A DNA stretch of 64,000 nt from Bordetella sp. FB-8 (GCF_000382185.1 NZ_KB907784.1:1575633-1639632); one strand, 5' to 3'. Numbered from the stretch's first letter, positions 1 to 11,347 are shown. Numbers and translations: made by a program. Notes: generated by a model from the letters alone, not told the origin.

Positions 1-317
1 AGCGTGTAGTGAGCGGCCGCCGCATCGCGGCCGGTCACTTCGGGAGCCTGCAATACATGCAGGCAGCGCACCGCCGGGTGCAGCGAATGCGCCCTGGGGT
101 CCTTCATGCGATCTAGCCGCAGTCGCAGCAGCATCTTGTCTTCGTACATCAGCGCGGGCTCGTCCAGGCCGCTGTGCTGGCCGGGCGCGAGCGGCATCCA
201 GTACAGGCCGTCCTCGGCATAAAGCGCGTACCATTCGTCGAAACGGCCCTGGTCGATGAGCCGGGCTTCCTGGTAGATGAGGCGGGTCAAGTCCGCGTCC
301 GCGGGGGCTTGCATCAT
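1..317 (-). CDS. aromatic-ring-hydroxylating dioxygenase beta subunit (partial, 3' end outside window)
   Basis: Small (beta) subunit of a Rieske-type ring-hydroxylating oxygenase, the structural partner of the alpha subunit encoded just upstream on the same strand. I translated the minus strand from the ATG at 317. The product begins MMQAPADADLTRLIYQEARL and continues with a DEWYALYAEDGLYWMPL segment, the NTF2-like/SnoaL fold start typical of these beta subunits. About 105 residues of the usual 160-170 are visible before the gene runs off the window. An AAGGA ribosome-binding site lies before the ATG, and the alpha-subunit stop is 24 bases upstream, so the two are very probably cotranscribed. 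The substrate cannot be read from sequence. Confidence 0.85.
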   Translation of the reverse strand, partial: MMQAPADADLTRLIYQEARLIDQGRFDEWYALYAEDGLYWMPLAPGQHSGLDEPALMYEDKMLLRLRLDRMKDPRAHSLHPAVRCLHVLQAPEVTGRDAAAAHYT

Positions 318-341
318 GGCGTGTCCTTCAGTCTCGATCCG

Positions 342-1679
342 TCAGGCCGGATCCATCAGGCGCAGCCAGCCGCGATACTGGTTGCGCATCATGATTTCGT
401 TGTTGCCGTTTTCCAGCGCGAGCTCGGGACTCTGCGCTTCGCCGGCCTGGTGGCCGCGATGCAGGCTCACCCATTCGTTGCCGTCGCTGCCCAGGCCTAT
501 CTGCTGGCTTTCGAATAGATGCACATCGTCGTGCGCCACTACCGACATGGGCGAGAACACCAGGCGCGCATAGGACGCCACCCGCTGGCGCAGGCGCTGC
601 GGGGCGCCCTTGGGCGCCAGGGCCCAGGCTTCGACCAGGGTGCGGTCCGGGCCGAGCGGGCGCAGTACCCGTACCAGCGAAGGCGAGGTCTTGAACGCCG
701 CGCTGGGATAGAACACCGTATTTTGCGGTGAGAAAGACAGCAAGGCGCGGGCCTGGTCCGCGCCGTATCGTGCGGCCAATTCGGCCTCGTATTCGGGCAG
801 GGGCGCGTAGCCGGAGTGGATGCTGGCCTTGGTGCCCAGCACGCTATGGCCGTTGGGCAGCACCTTGGCGCCCATGTCGGAATAAAAACTGTAGCCCGCG
901 CCGAAGGGCAGCAGTTGCTCCATGGCCAGCGAGGTCCCGGCATCGCCTTCGGGCAGCGACTTGCCGATGCCCGCAGCCGCGGTGGCCGCCGACTCGTGCG
1001 TGGAAATCGGGTGCACCGTGTCGTTGATGTTCTCCAGGTACATCTTCCAGTTGCAGCGGATCACGTTGCGCAGCGGCGCGCCCACCACCTCCAGTTCCCC
1101 CAGCGGCGAGCGCGCCACCATATTGTCGAGCGTGGCCAGCGCTGTGGAACCGAAATAGCGGTCGAAATCCAGGCCCGCCCCGCTGATGCGCACGAACACG
1201 AAACCCTTGTAGTTGCGCACGCCGCCCGGCGCGGCCAGGCCCTGGCCCGACGGGCTGGCCGACATGCCGGTGCCCTCGTAGTCGTTCTTGAGCGGCACCG
1301 ACATCAGCTTGCCGTCGAGCTTGTAGGTCCAGGCGTGATAGGGACAGCGCAGGAATTTACCGGTATTGCCTTGGCGTTCGTGCAGCAGCCGGCTGCCCTT
1401 GTGGGCGCAGCGGTTGAACATCACGGCCAACGTGCCGTCCGCCTGGCGCAGCATGGCCAGCGACTGGCCGGCGATCTGGGCGGTGTAGTAGTCGCCCGTC
1501 TTGGGCACCAGGCTGTCGTGGCCCAGAAAGACCCAGGCGCGCTTCCACAGCCTTTCGCGTTCGAGCTCGTAGACCCGCGCGCTGAGGTAGAGGTCGCGAT
1601 GGACGCGGTCGGCCTGGACCAGGCCGGCCATCGATTCGCCGCCGGCATCGGGCGGTTGCATGGGCATGGGCTGAGACAT
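342..1679 (-). CDS. aromatic-ring-hydroxylating dioxygenase alpha subunit (Rieske 2Fe-2S)
   Basis: Catalytic subunit (445 aa) of a two-component ring-hydroxylating dioxygenase that adds O2 to an aromatic ring using electrons from a reductase/ferredoxin not seen here. The Rieske cluster ligands are visible as RCAHKG and CPYHAW, about residues 87-110. The mononuclear-iron facial triad is in ENINDTVHPISTH, about residue 210. The start at 1679 (MSQPMPMQPP) has AAGG upstream. The frame stays open further upstream into the ABC ATPase gene, but that stretch is antisense shadow, not a fusion. It sits between the transporter genes and the beta subunit, which suggests the importer supplies its substrate. 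The substrate is unknown; benzoate/anthranilate/terephthalate-like acids are family possibilities only. Confidence 0.92.
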   Translation of the reverse strand: MSQPMPMQPPDAGGESMAGLVQADRVHRDLYLSARVYELERERLWKRAWVFLGHDSLVPKTGDYYTAQIAGQSLAMLRQADGTLAVMFNRCAHKGSRLLHERQGNTGKFLRCPYHAWTYKLDGKLMSVPLKNDYEGTGMSASPSGQGLAAPGGVRNYKGFVFVRISGAGLDFDRYFGSTALATLDNMVARSPLGELEVVGAPLRNVIRCNWKMYLENINDTVHPISTHESAATAAAGIGKSLPEGDAGTSLAMEQLLPFGAGYSFYSDMGAKVLPNGHSVLGTKASIHSGYAPLPEYEAELAARYGADQARALLSFSPQNTVFYPSAAFKTSPSLVRVLRPLGPDRTLVEAWALAPKGAPQRLRQRVASYARLVFSPMSVVAHDDVHLFESQQIGLGSDGNEWVSLHRGHQAGEAQSPELALENGNNEIMMRNQYRGWLRLMDPA

Positions 1680-1699
1680 GATGGACCTTGTGGTGCGGA

Positions 1700-3553
1700 T
1701 CAGGCCGCGGTGGCCGGCAGAACGGGGGGCCAGAGGGCATTGCCCGCTTCGGGCGGCACCGCCGCGATCAGGGCGCGGGTGTATTCGTGGCGCGGCGCCT
1801 TGAAGACCTGCTCGGTCTCGCCGGCCTCGACGACCACGCCGCGGTACATGACCATGACGCGGTTGCACAGGTAGCGCACCACGGCCAGATCGTGCGAAAT
1901 GAAGACCAGGCCGATGCCCAATTCGCGGTTCAGGCGCAGCAGCAGGTTCAGGATAAGCGCCTGTACCGAGACGTCCAGGCCCGATACGATTTCGTCGGCC
2001 ACCAGCATGCGCGGTGTCAGGCACAGGGCGCGGGCGATGTTCACGCGCTGCTTCTGCCCGCCCGATAGCTGCGAAGGCAGGCGCCCGAGCGTGCTGGGCG
2101 ACAGGCCCACGGCCTGCATCAGGCGCTGCGCGGCGGCCATGCGGTCGGCGGCCTGTTCGGACCCGGCGCCGTCGGCCTCGAGTATCTGTGTGACCAGATC
2201 GGCCACCCTGCGGCGCGGATTGAGCGCCGAGTCGGGATTCTGGAACACCATCTGCACGCATTTGCGCAGGGCGCGCGCCTGCCCGGCATCCGCGGTGTGG
2301 CGGTCCTGGCCATCGATCAGGATGCTGCCGCCGGTGGGCGGCACCAGGCCCATCAGCAAGCGCGCCATGGACGTCTTGCCGCTGCCGCTTTCGCCCACGA
2401 TGCCCAGGAACTCGCCCGGCGCCACGCTGAAGGACACCGGCTGCACGACTTGTATTGGATCGGCTTTTTTCCAAAGACCGGAGCGGCCGGGATAGCTGAG
2501 CGACACGTTGCGCAATTCGACCAGCGGCTTGGCCTGGCGATCTCCGGCCGGCAGGACGGGAGCGGCTTGGGCCGCGCCGCGATCGGCTGCGGGAATGACG
2601 GCCAGACAGCGGGCCAGTCGGCCTTCGTCACGCGCCAGCAGGAACGGCGGCTGGGTTTCGCATTCGGGCTTGCGCACTGCGCAACGCGAGTAATAGCGGC
2701 AGCCCTGGATGTCGGGGAAATCGCTGACGGCGGGCATGAAGTCCGGCAGCGAGGGCAGGGCCACGCGTTCGCCTTGCAGGGCCGGCGCGGCGATCTTGAG
2801 ACTGAGCGTATAGGGATGAATGGGCTTGTCCAGCACCTGCGCGGCCGAGCCGTACTCGACCACCTCGCCGGCATATAGCACCGCCACGCGATCGCACACG
2901 TGAGCGGCCATGCGCAGGTCGTGCGTGATCAGCACGACAGCCGTGCCGTGGCGCCGCTGCTGCGCGCGCAGCACGCGCATGATCTGCGCCTGCGTCATGA
3001 CGTCCAGCGCGGTGGTGGGTTCGTCGGCCACGATCAGCGCGGGCTCGCCGCAGAAGGCCATGGCGATGAGGATGCGCTGGCACTGTCCGCCCGACAACTG
3101 GTGCGGGTAGCGCCGCAGGATGGCCTGGCCGTTGGGCAGGCCCACTTCGGCCAGGCGGTCCAGCGCCATCTGCCGCCATTGCGCCTTGGGCGCGCCCACG
3201 TGCGCCAGGTGCTCGAACAACTGCTGGCGTACGGTGAGAACGGGGTTCAGGCCCGACAGGGGCTCTTGTGGAACGAAGGCGATGCGGCGGCCCAGCAGGG
3301 CGCGATGCTGCCTGCGCGGCAGCGCCAGCAGGTCGCGGCCCTCGAAGCGCACGGCGCCCTGGGTCACCGCGAAACCGGGCGGGATCTCGCCAGCGATCAC
3401 GCGTCCTATCATGCTCTTGCCCGCGCCCGATTCGCCCACCAAGCCCAGCATGCTGCCGGGCTCGACGTTCAGGGCGATGCCGCGCAGCACGTCGGCGCGC
3501 TTGCCCGCGACGTTCAGCGACAGGGTCAGGTCATGGAATTCGACGACAGCCAT
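1700..3553 (-). CDS. peptide/opine-type ABC transporter, fused double ATPase subunit
   Basis: Energy-coupling subunit (617 aa) of a Dpp/Opp-type importer, with both ATPase domains on one chain as in GsiA. Domain 1 carries Walker A GESGAGKS, signature LSGGQCQR and Walker B IVADEPTTALD. It is followed by the oligopeptide-transporter C-terminal motif with cysteines (CRYYSRCAVRKPEC, about residues 290-305). Domain 2 has GESGSGKT, LSGGQKQR and LVADEIVSGLD. Both nucleotide sites look intact. The gene starts 3 bases after the permease stop and ends 20 bases before the dioxygenase alpha subunit, so it belongs to one minus-strand operon: SBP, two permeases, ATPase, dioxygenase. Confidence 0.93.
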   Translation of the reverse strand: MAVVEFHDLTLSLNVAGKRADVLRGIALNVEPGSMLGLVGESGAGKSMIGRVIAGEIPPGFAVTQGAVRFEGRDLLALPRRQHRALLGRRIAFVPQEPLSGLNPVLTVRQQLFEHLAHVGAPKAQWRQMALDRLAEVGLPNGQAILRRYPHQLSGGQCQRILIAMAFCGEPALIVADEPTTALDVMTQAQIMRVLRAQQRRHGTAVVLITHDLRMAAHVCDRVAVLYAGEVVEYGSAAQVLDKPIHPYTLSLKIAAPALQGERVALPSLPDFMPAVSDFPDIQGCRYYSRCAVRKPECETQPPFLLARDEGRLARCLAVIPAADRGAAQAAPVLPAGDRQAKPLVELRNVSLSYPGRSGLWKKADPIQVVQPVSFSVAPGEFLGIVGESGSGKTSMARLLMGLVPPTGGSILIDGQDRHTADAGQARALRKCVQMVFQNPDSALNPRRRVADLVTQILEADGAGSEQAADRMAAAQRLMQAVGLSPSTLGRLPSQLSGGQKQRVNIARALCLTPRMLVADEIVSGLDVSVQALILNLLLRLNRELGIGLVFISHDLAVVRYLCNRVMVMYRGVVVEAGETEQVFKAPRHEYTRALIAAVPPEAGNALWPPVLPATAA

Positions 3554-3556
3554 TTT

Positions 3557-4447
3557 TTATATCCGGGAGCTGTTGGCCCGCGGGTCCAGCGCCTGGCGCA
3601 GGCCGTCGGACAGCAGGTTGAAGCCGAGCACCGTGACCACGATGCCCAGGACCGGCGGTATCAGGTTCCAGATGTCTTCCTGCATGACCCCGCGCGCGTC
3701 GGCGATCATCACGCCCCATGCCACGGTGTTGGCCGGCACCGACAGGCCGACGAAACTCAGGATGGCCTCGACCACGATGGCCACGCCCATCTCCAGGCTA
3801 AAGAGCGTGATGATGAGCGGCACCAGACCGGGCAGCATCTCGCGCAGCATGATGCGCAGGTGCGAGAAGCCCATCAGCCGGGCCGCGATCACGTAGTCGC
3901 GGCGTCGGATCACCAGCGCCTCGGCGCGCACCACGCGGCAGAACCGCGTCCAGTCGACCACGATCACGGACAGGATCACATTGCCCACGCCGGGTCCCAG
4001 GCCCACCATCAGGATCAGCGACAGCACCACCGGCGGGAACGACATCCACAGGTCGACCAGGTAGCCGATGGCCCGGTCGACCTTGCCGCCGAAATACGAG
4101 GCCAGCAAGGCCAGCGCACAGCCCAGCAGCATGGTGCCGATGGCCGAACAAAGGCCCACCCAGAGCGCCACGCGCGAGCCGAAGATCAGGCGCGAAAGAA
4201 CGCAGCGGCCCAGGCTGTCGGTGCCCAGCGGATACCGCGCCATGCCATCGGCCATCCAGGCCGGCGGCAGCAGGGGCGAGAGCAGGTCCTGCGACAGCGG
4301 GTCGTTCGGCGCGATCCAGGGCGCGAAGATCGCCACCAGCACCAGCGCCAGCACGATGGCGCCCCCGACCAGGGTCTTGGGCGAGTGCCGCATCGCGCGC
4401 AGGGTCCGGCGCCAACGGCCGGATGCTTGCATTGCCAGGGTAGACAT
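3557..4447 (-). CDS. ABC transporter permease, DppC/OppC type
   Basis: Inner-membrane permease (296 aa) of the peptide-type importer. It has an N-terminal membrane anchor (TLVGGAIVLALVLVAIFAPW) and the DppC N-terminal pattern ending in the WIAPNDPL segment. A short conserved stretch, YPLGTDSLGRCVLSRLIFG, is typical of the DppC subfamily. The BPD_transp_1 coupling region with EALVIRRRDYVIAARLMG follows. Its ATG overlaps the stop of the upstream permease by one base (TGATG), implying translational coupling. Confidence 0.93.
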   Translation of the reverse strand: MSTLAMQASGRWRRTLRAMRHSPKTLVGGAIVLALVLVAIFAPWIAPNDPLSQDLLSPLLPPAWMADGMARYPLGTDSLGRCVLSRLIFGSRVALWVGLCSAIGTMLLGCALALLASYFGGKVDRAIGYLVDLWMSFPPVVLSLILMVGLGPGVGNVILSVIVVDWTRFCRVVRAEALVIRRRDYVIAARLMGFSHLRIMLREMLPGLVPLIITLFSLEMGVAIVVEAILSFVGLSVPANTVAWGVMIADARGVMQEDIWNLIPPVLGIVVTVLGFNLLSDGLRQALDPRANSSRI

Positions 4448-5463
4448 CAGGCGTCCCTCAGGCGCGGGTTGACCACCGTATACAGGCAGTCGACACAGGT
4501 ATTGATGACCAGGATGATGACGCAGAACACCAGGGCGATGCCCTGGATCAGCGGCAGGTCGTGGTTGCGCACGGCTTGCACCATCAGGTTGCCCAGGCCG
4601 GGAAAGGAAAAGATCATTTCAATGAGCAGCGTGCCGCCGAACAGAAAGCCGAACTGCACGCCGATGAGCGTGAGCGTAGGCAGCGCCGCGTTCTTGAGCA
4701 TGTGCCGCAGCACGATGCGCGTATCGGACTGCCCGCGCAGGCGCGCCACCATTGCGTACTGCTCGCCGGCCGCCTCGAGCAGGCTGGCGCGCAGCACGCG
4801 GATGATGAGCGGGGCAAAGCCCAGCGCCAGCGCCAGCGCCGGCAGCACCAGGTGCGAGAAGGCGTTGCCCCAGGCATGCAAATCGCCCCGCAGCAGGAAG
4901 TCGATCAAGGCAAAGCCCGTGACCTTGGGCGGGGCGATGTCGGCGCCGAAGCGGTCCGAGAAGGGCAGGACAGGCCACATCACGCCCAGCAGCAGCATCA
5001 GGAAGATGCCCCACAGGAAGGACGGCACCGAGATGAGCAGCACCACGAAGCCGTCGGCCAGCAGCTCGCCGCGCCGCTTGTGCAGCGCGTAGAGCAGCAG
5101 GCCGCCGGGGATGCTGATGATGAGCGAGAACACCAGCGCTACGACCGACAGCTCGATCGTGGCCGGCAGGTTGGTGGCGATCAGGTGGGTCACCGTCTCG
5201 CCCGAGGTGATGGAGCGTCCCAGGTCGCCATGCAGGGCGTGGGCCAGCCAGATGCCGTACTGCACCGGCAAGGACCGGTCCAGCCCCAGGGCCGCGCGCA
5301 GCGCGTCGACTTCGGCCGGCGTGGCCGTGGGCGGCAGCATCATGGCCAACGGGTCGGCCGGCAGCATGCGCAGCACCACGAAGACCACGATCGACAGCGC
5401 GAAGATCATCGGTATCGCGATGAGCACGCGCGCGAACACCTGGCGGGCTAGGACTGCAAGCAT
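4447..5463 (-). CDS. ABC transporter permease, DppB/OppB type
   Basis: First permease (338 aa) of the importer. The N-terminus has the DppB signature of one membrane helix followed by VVFVVLRMLPADPLAMMLP. About five more hydrophobic segments follow, and the EAA coupling loop is readable as LLEAAGEQYAMVARLRGQ. It ends in the usual DppB tail (DCLYTVVNPRLRDA). It lies between the SBP gene (3 bases upstream) and the DppC-like gene (1-base overlap). Together with the DppC-like subunit it would form the membrane channel. Confidence 0.93.
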   Translation of the reverse strand: MLAVLARQVFARVLIAIPMIFALSIVVFVVLRMLPADPLAMMLPPTATPAEVDALRAALGLDRSLPVQYGIWLAHALHGDLGRSITSGETVTHLIATNLPATIELSVVALVFSLIISIPGGLLLYALHKRRGELLADGFVVLLISVPSFLWGIFLMLLLGVMWPVLPFSDRFGADIAPPKVTGFALIDFLLRGDLHAWGNAFSHLVLPALALALGFAPLIIRVLRASLLEAAGEQYAMVARLRGQSDTRIVLRHMLKNAALPTLTLIGVQFGFLFGGTLLIEMIFSFPGLGNLMVQAVRNHDLPLIQGIALVFCVIILVINTCVDCLYTVVNPRLRDA

Positions 5464-5466
5464 GGC

Positions 5467-7008
5467 TTACTTTTTCCAGCTGTACTCTTGCGGCATGATG
5501 TAGCCGGTCTGGTAGGTGTCCACGTTCAGCGTCTTCTTGTAGGCGATGGTGGTCACGCTCTGGATCAGCGGTATGCACCAGGCGTCGTCGGTGGCCTTCT
5601 TCTCGATCGCCTGATAGCCGGCGATGCGCTGGGCCTGGGGCAGGGACGAGAGCTGCTTGAACGTGTCGGCCAGCTCGGGCTGCTTCCAGGCCGAGAACGG
5701 CAGGTCGGGGTTCAGGATGTAGCCGGCGAAGATCTCCGGATCGGCCGTGGCGTTGTCCCAGCTATAAAGCATGGGGCCGGGCAGCTTGGCCGAATGGCTC
5801 AGTTCCATGTACTTGGCCAGGGTCACTTCCTGCAGGTCGGCCTTGATGCCGATCTGTGCCCACATTTGCACGATGGCGCGCGCCATGTCGTAGTCGCCCG
5901 GCGTCGACCCGTTGGCCGACATGAAGGGGATCTCCAGCGGCTTGCTGGGGCTGTAGCCCGCCTTGGCCAGTTCGGCCATGGCGGCCTTCGGGTCAAACTT
6001 CACATCGGCGTCGCTGACGTAGGCCGGCGTGCCGGGCAGGGCCAGCACCGAGATCGGCTTGGCCGTGTTGGCGAAAAAGGCGCGCGACAGGGCTTGCTTG
6101 TTGATGGCCATCTGCATGGCGCGGCGCACGTGCACGTTCTGCAGCGCGGTCACGTAGCTGGGCATCTGCACGATGAAGATCTGGGTGTACGGATAGACCT
6201 TGGATACGAGCTTGCTGTCGTGCTTGAGGCGCTCGGCGTCGCGCACCGGGATCTGCACCGCCACGTCGGCGCGGCCCGATTCGAGCATGGCCACGCGCGC
6301 CGAGGTGTCGGGCACGAAATTGAAGACCACGCGCTTGATGGCGGGCTTGGGACCCCAGTAGCCGTCATAGGCCTGGAGCACCGCGCGCGAGCCGCGCTCG
6401 TAGCTCACCAGCTTGTAGGGACCGGCGCCGATCGGGTGCGCCAGGAATCCGTCCGTGCCAACCTTCTCGATATAGGCCTTGGGCAGGATATAGGCCGTCA
6501 TGAAGGCCAACCAGTCCGGCGCCGTGGGCGTGGGGTTCTTGAAGTCCATTACCGCCTCGGTGGGCGACTTGATCTCGATGCCGGACAGCTTGTTGGTGAA
6601 GGTGCTATTGATCACCAGCTTCTTGTCGGTCTTGGGCCGGTCGAAGAAGGTGTACTTGAAGTCCTCGGTGGTGAGCTTGCTGCCGTCCTGGAAGGTAACG
6701 CCGCTGCGCAGCACGATGTCCAGGCGGGTGTTCTTGTCATCCAGCCACTTCCAGGACTGGATCAGGCGCGGGGTGACCTCGAGCTTGTCGTTGATCATCA
6801 GCGGCGAATCGAAGACAGCCTTGTAGATCGACTGGACGGCGGGCCAGGTGCCTGCGGTGGGATCCCAGCTGGGCGGGTCGACCGGGTAGGCGATGGTGAG
6901 CTCGCCATTGGCGGCGCTGGCGATCGGCGCGACTGCCGCACAACCCAGGGCCACCAGGCAGCAAGCGAGCGCTCGGCGGGCAAGCGCGGACAGAGAACGG
7001 GTACTCAT
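5467..7008 (-). CDS. periplasmic substrate-binding protein of peptide-type ABC transporter (SBP_bac_5)
   Basis: Family-5 extracellular solute-binding protein (513 aa), first gene of the importer-dioxygenase operon. I place the start at ATG 7008 (MSTRSLSALARRALACCLVA) because GGAGG lies just upstream; the TTG 12 bases earlier overlaps that Shine-Dalgarno. A Sec signal peptide ending ASA-ANGE (about residue 32) precedes the mature domain. Mature features include TIAYPVDPPSWDPT and PIGAGPYKLVSYERGS, both typical of DppA/OppA/NikA-like proteins. Because a ring-hydroxylating dioxygenase shares the operon, the ligand may be an aromatic acid or conjugate rather than a peptide. That is inference. Confidence 0.92.
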   Translation of the reverse strand: MSTRSLSALARRALACCLVALGCAAVAPIASAANGELTIAYPVDPPSWDPTAGTWPAVQSIYKAVFDSPLMINDKLEVTPRLIQSWKWLDDKNTRLDIVLRSGVTFQDGSKLTTEDFKYTFFDRPKTDKKLVINSTFTNKLSGIEIKSPTEAVMDFKNPTPTAPDWLAFMTAYILPKAYIEKVGTDGFLAHPIGAGPYKLVSYERGSRAVLQAYDGYWGPKPAIKRVVFNFVPDTSARVAMLESGRADVAVQIPVRDAERLKHDSKLVSKVYPYTQIFIVQMPSYVTALQNVHVRRAMQMAINKQALSRAFFANTAKPISVLALPGTPAYVSDADVKFDPKAAMAELAKAGYSPSKPLEIPFMSANGSTPGDYDMARAIVQMWAQIGIKADLQEVTLAKYMELSHSAKLPGPMLYSWDNATADPEIFAGYILNPDLPFSAWKQPELADTFKQLSSLPQAQRIAGYQAIEKKATDDAWCIPLIQSVTTIAYKKTLNVDTYQTGYIMPQEYSWKK

Positions 7009-7049
7009 GTACACCTCCAAACACGGGATCGGAACGGATATCAGTGGCG

Positions 7050-7101
7050 CTTTAAACCATATACTGCTGATGTAAATTTACTGATTAGTTTAGGTTTAAA
7101 G
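7050..7101. promoter_or_regulatory. AT-rich divergent promoter region with nested inverted repeats
   Basis: Intergenic DNA between the SBP gene and the GntR regulator is very AT-rich for this window. Outer arms CTTTAAACC (7050-7058) and GGTTTAAAG (7093-7101) are perfect inverted repeats 34 bases apart. They enclose a perfect 10-bp palindrome GTAAATTTAC (7072-7081). The placement between divergent genes and beside a regulator suggests operator sites for the GntR protein. The role is inferred. Confidence 0.45.
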
Positions 7102-7248
7102 TGATTTAATTTATTTAAAAACAACTGCTTATTTTTATCAAGAAGAATATATTGTTTAAGTGAAAACCCTGATTAACTGCTTCTTTCGAGGTCGTTAGTC
7201 TGGGGGCCGGCCGCGCGCCAAGCCGCCGAACCGCACAAGAGGAGCGTC

Positions 7249-7938
7249 ATGCAGTCCCCCGCCAATCCCGGCAAAAAACCCAATTTGCGCGAACGCGTCT
7301 ACCTGATGTTGCGCGAGCGCATCCAGATGGGGCTGGTCGGCGCGGATGACCGTCTGGTCGACCATGACATCGCGCACGAGCTGCACGTCTCGCGCATGCC
7401 GGTGCGCGAGGCGCTGATGCAACTCAAGAACGAGGGTGTGCTGGAAGGCACGGCGCGCGGCTTCGTCCTGCGGCGCCATTCGCTGCAGCAGATCAACGAC
7501 ATCTTCGAGATACGCATCCTGCTCGAGCCGCATGCCGCGGCCCTGGCCACGGCCAATGCCGGCCCGGCCTTCCTGGCGCGGATGAAGAGCGCGCTGGACG
7601 CGGCCGAGCAGGCCTCGGTGCGCGGCGACTGGGAAACCTTCATGCGTCTGAACGCCGATTACCGGGCCGCGTGGATCGACAGCGTGCCCAACCGGGCCAT
7701 GGCCGACATGATCTCGCGCTTTATCGACCACGTGCAGACGGTGCGTTTGATGACCATGCAGGACCCGACCGTGCGCGGCATCATCCTGGACGGCATGCGC
7801 GGCCTGTACGAAGCCTACCTCTCGGGCAACGCCGATCTGGTGCGCGAACGCATGACCGCGCACTGCCGCACCGCCGCCGCCTGCTACTACCAGTGCTACC
7901 AGCGTCTGTGCGTCGCCGAGCCGCCCCCGGGCAACTGA
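7249..7938 (+). CDS. GntR-family transcriptional regulator, FCD subfamily
   Basis: Regulator of 229 aa, divergent from the ABC importer/dioxygenase operon and probably its controller. The N-terminal winged helix is clear (LRERVYLMLRERIQMG through SRMPVREALMQLKNEGVLE, about residues 10-65). The C-terminal FCD effector domain follows, with an acidic/histidine pattern including HVQTVRLM and MTAHCRTAA that in the family can bind metal and a carboxylate ligand. An AAGAGGAGCGTC ribosome-binding region precedes the ATG. The effector is unknown; a carboxylated substrate of the dioxygenase is the natural guess. Confidence 0.9.
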   Translation: MQSPANPGKKPNLRERVYLMLRERIQMGLVGADDRLVDHDIAHELHVSRMPVREALMQLKNEGVLEGTARGFVLRRHSLQQINDIFEIRILLEPHAAALATANAGPAFLARMKSALDAAEQASVRGDWETFMRLNADYRAAWIDSVPNRAMADMISRFIDHVQTVRLMTMQDPTVRGIILDGMRGLYEAYLSGNADLVRERMTAHCRTAAACYYQCYQRLCVAEPPPGN

Positions 7939-7956
7939 GACGGTGCTAGACTCTGA

Positions 7957-10296
<2,340 letters not shown>

Positions 10297-10323
10297 CCGT
10301 CGGTGCCTTCGCATTACCCAAGG

Positions 10324-10349
10324 AAAAGCCGGCCGCGTGCCGGTTTTTT
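10324..10349. terminator. rho-independent terminator between icd and the epimerase-like gene
   Basis: Stem CCGGC (10329-10333) pairs with GCCGG (10339-10343) around a CGCGT loop, preceded by AAAAG and followed by TTTTTT. The A-run before and T-run after would let it work in both directions. It lies between convergent genes: 27 bases after the icd stop and at the 3' end of the minus-strand gene. Confidence 0.8.
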
Positions 10350-11347
10350 CATTTCGTCGCGACTGCGCCGTTCCTCTTCAAATCGTTGCGGCGCAGCAGG
10401 CGCGAGCCGTTCGCAACGGCTGCCAGCGTCTGGCGTATGCCCAGCGCATACGGCGTCTTGTGGATCGGCCCGATTAGCCGCTGCAGCGCCGAGTCATCCA
10501 GGATCAGCGGCTCGGTCATCAGGTAGTTCATTTCCACCAGCTCGCGCATGAGGGGACTGAACAGACCGGCGAGGCGCAGCATTGTCTTGCCGGCCACGCG
10601 CAGTTTGAGCGTCGTGCCGGTCTGGCGTTCCATGTGCGCGACCAGCTCGCGTTGGGTCGTGGCGCCGGCCCCGGCGAGATGCCAGATCTTCCCGAAAGCG
10701 GCGGGGGTATCGGCCAGCCGCGCGACCACCGGCCCCACGTCCGGCACGAAGATGAACTCGTGCGGGCGGTCGAGCGGGCCGATCATATCGGCGGTGCCAC
10801 CGTTCACCGCTGCCTGCGCGGCGCGGTGCAGCAGGCTGGCCTGCACGCCGGGGCCGTAGAAGTCCGGCAGGCGCAGCACGGCGGCGCGGATGCGGCCGTC
10901 GGCGTGGGCCTGCATCAGCAGGTCCTCCTGGGCCTTGCGCATGCGGCCTTTGAAAGTATGCGGTTCGCGCGGATGGTCTTCGCGCACCGGGTTGAATTGC
11001 GCCCGGCCATAGGGATATACGGTGCCGATCAGGATCAGGTTCCGCACGCCGGCGGCCGCCGCGCCATCCAGCGTCTTGCGCATCAGCTGCGGGTGCAGTT
11101 CGAATTGCCAATAGTTCACGCCCACCAAATAGACCAGCGTGTCCACGGCTTCGGCCGCGGCGCGCACCGAAGCCGGCGAGTCCGGGTTCCAGGTGACGAT
11201 CTCGGCCAGCGGATCGGTGCCAAAGGCCTTGCGCAGGCCAGCCGCGTCGCGGCCCACAACACGGTAGGGACGGCCCTGGCCGCCGAGCACGGCGGCGATG
11301 CTTTGGCCGATGGCGCCGGCGGCGCCGAATAATGCGATTTTGGACAT
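10349..11347 (-). CDS. NAD-dependent epimerase/dehydratase-family (extended SDR) protein
   Basis: A 332-aa Rossmann-fold protein. The N-terminal dinucleotide motif GAAGAIGQS (residues 8-16) is the GxxGxxG of extended/atypical SDRs. An LYLVGVNYWQFE-like region and IGTVYPYGRAQFNPVREDHP fit sugar-nucleotide-epimerase-like proteins, with YPYG perhaps carrying the active tyrosine, although the classic YxxxK is not obvious. Substrate and reaction are unknown. It is divergent from a LysR gene, which likely regulates it, and convergent with icd across the terminator. Confidence 0.8.
   Translation of the reverse strand: MSKIALFGAAGAIGQSIAAVLGGQGRPYRVVGRDAAGLRKAFGTDPLAEIVTWNPDSPASVRAAAEAVDTLVYLVGVNYWQFELHPQLMRKTLDGAAAAGVRNLILIGTVYPYGRAQFNPVREDHPREPHTFKGRMRKAQEDLLMQAHADGRIRAAVLRLPDFYGPGVQASLLHRAAQAAVNGGTADMIGPLDRPHEFIFVPDVGPVVARLADTPAAFGKIWHLAGAGATTQRELVAHMERQTGTTLKLRVAGKTMLRLAGLFSPLMRELVEMNYLMTEPLILDDSALQRLIGPIHKTPYALGIRQTLAAVANGSRLLRRNDLKRNGAVATK

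Noticed and set aside
342..2474. 710-aa frame suggesting a fusion upstream of the dioxygenase alpha subunit
   Set aside because: The first ~265 residues are an arginine-rich antisense frame of the ABC ATPase gene; the real start is ATG 1679.
2900..5092. 730-aa plus-strand frame over the ABC transporter genes
   Set aside because: It is a His/Gln/Arg-rich shadow of clearly recognisable minus-strand permease and ATPase genes, which is common in high-GC DNA.
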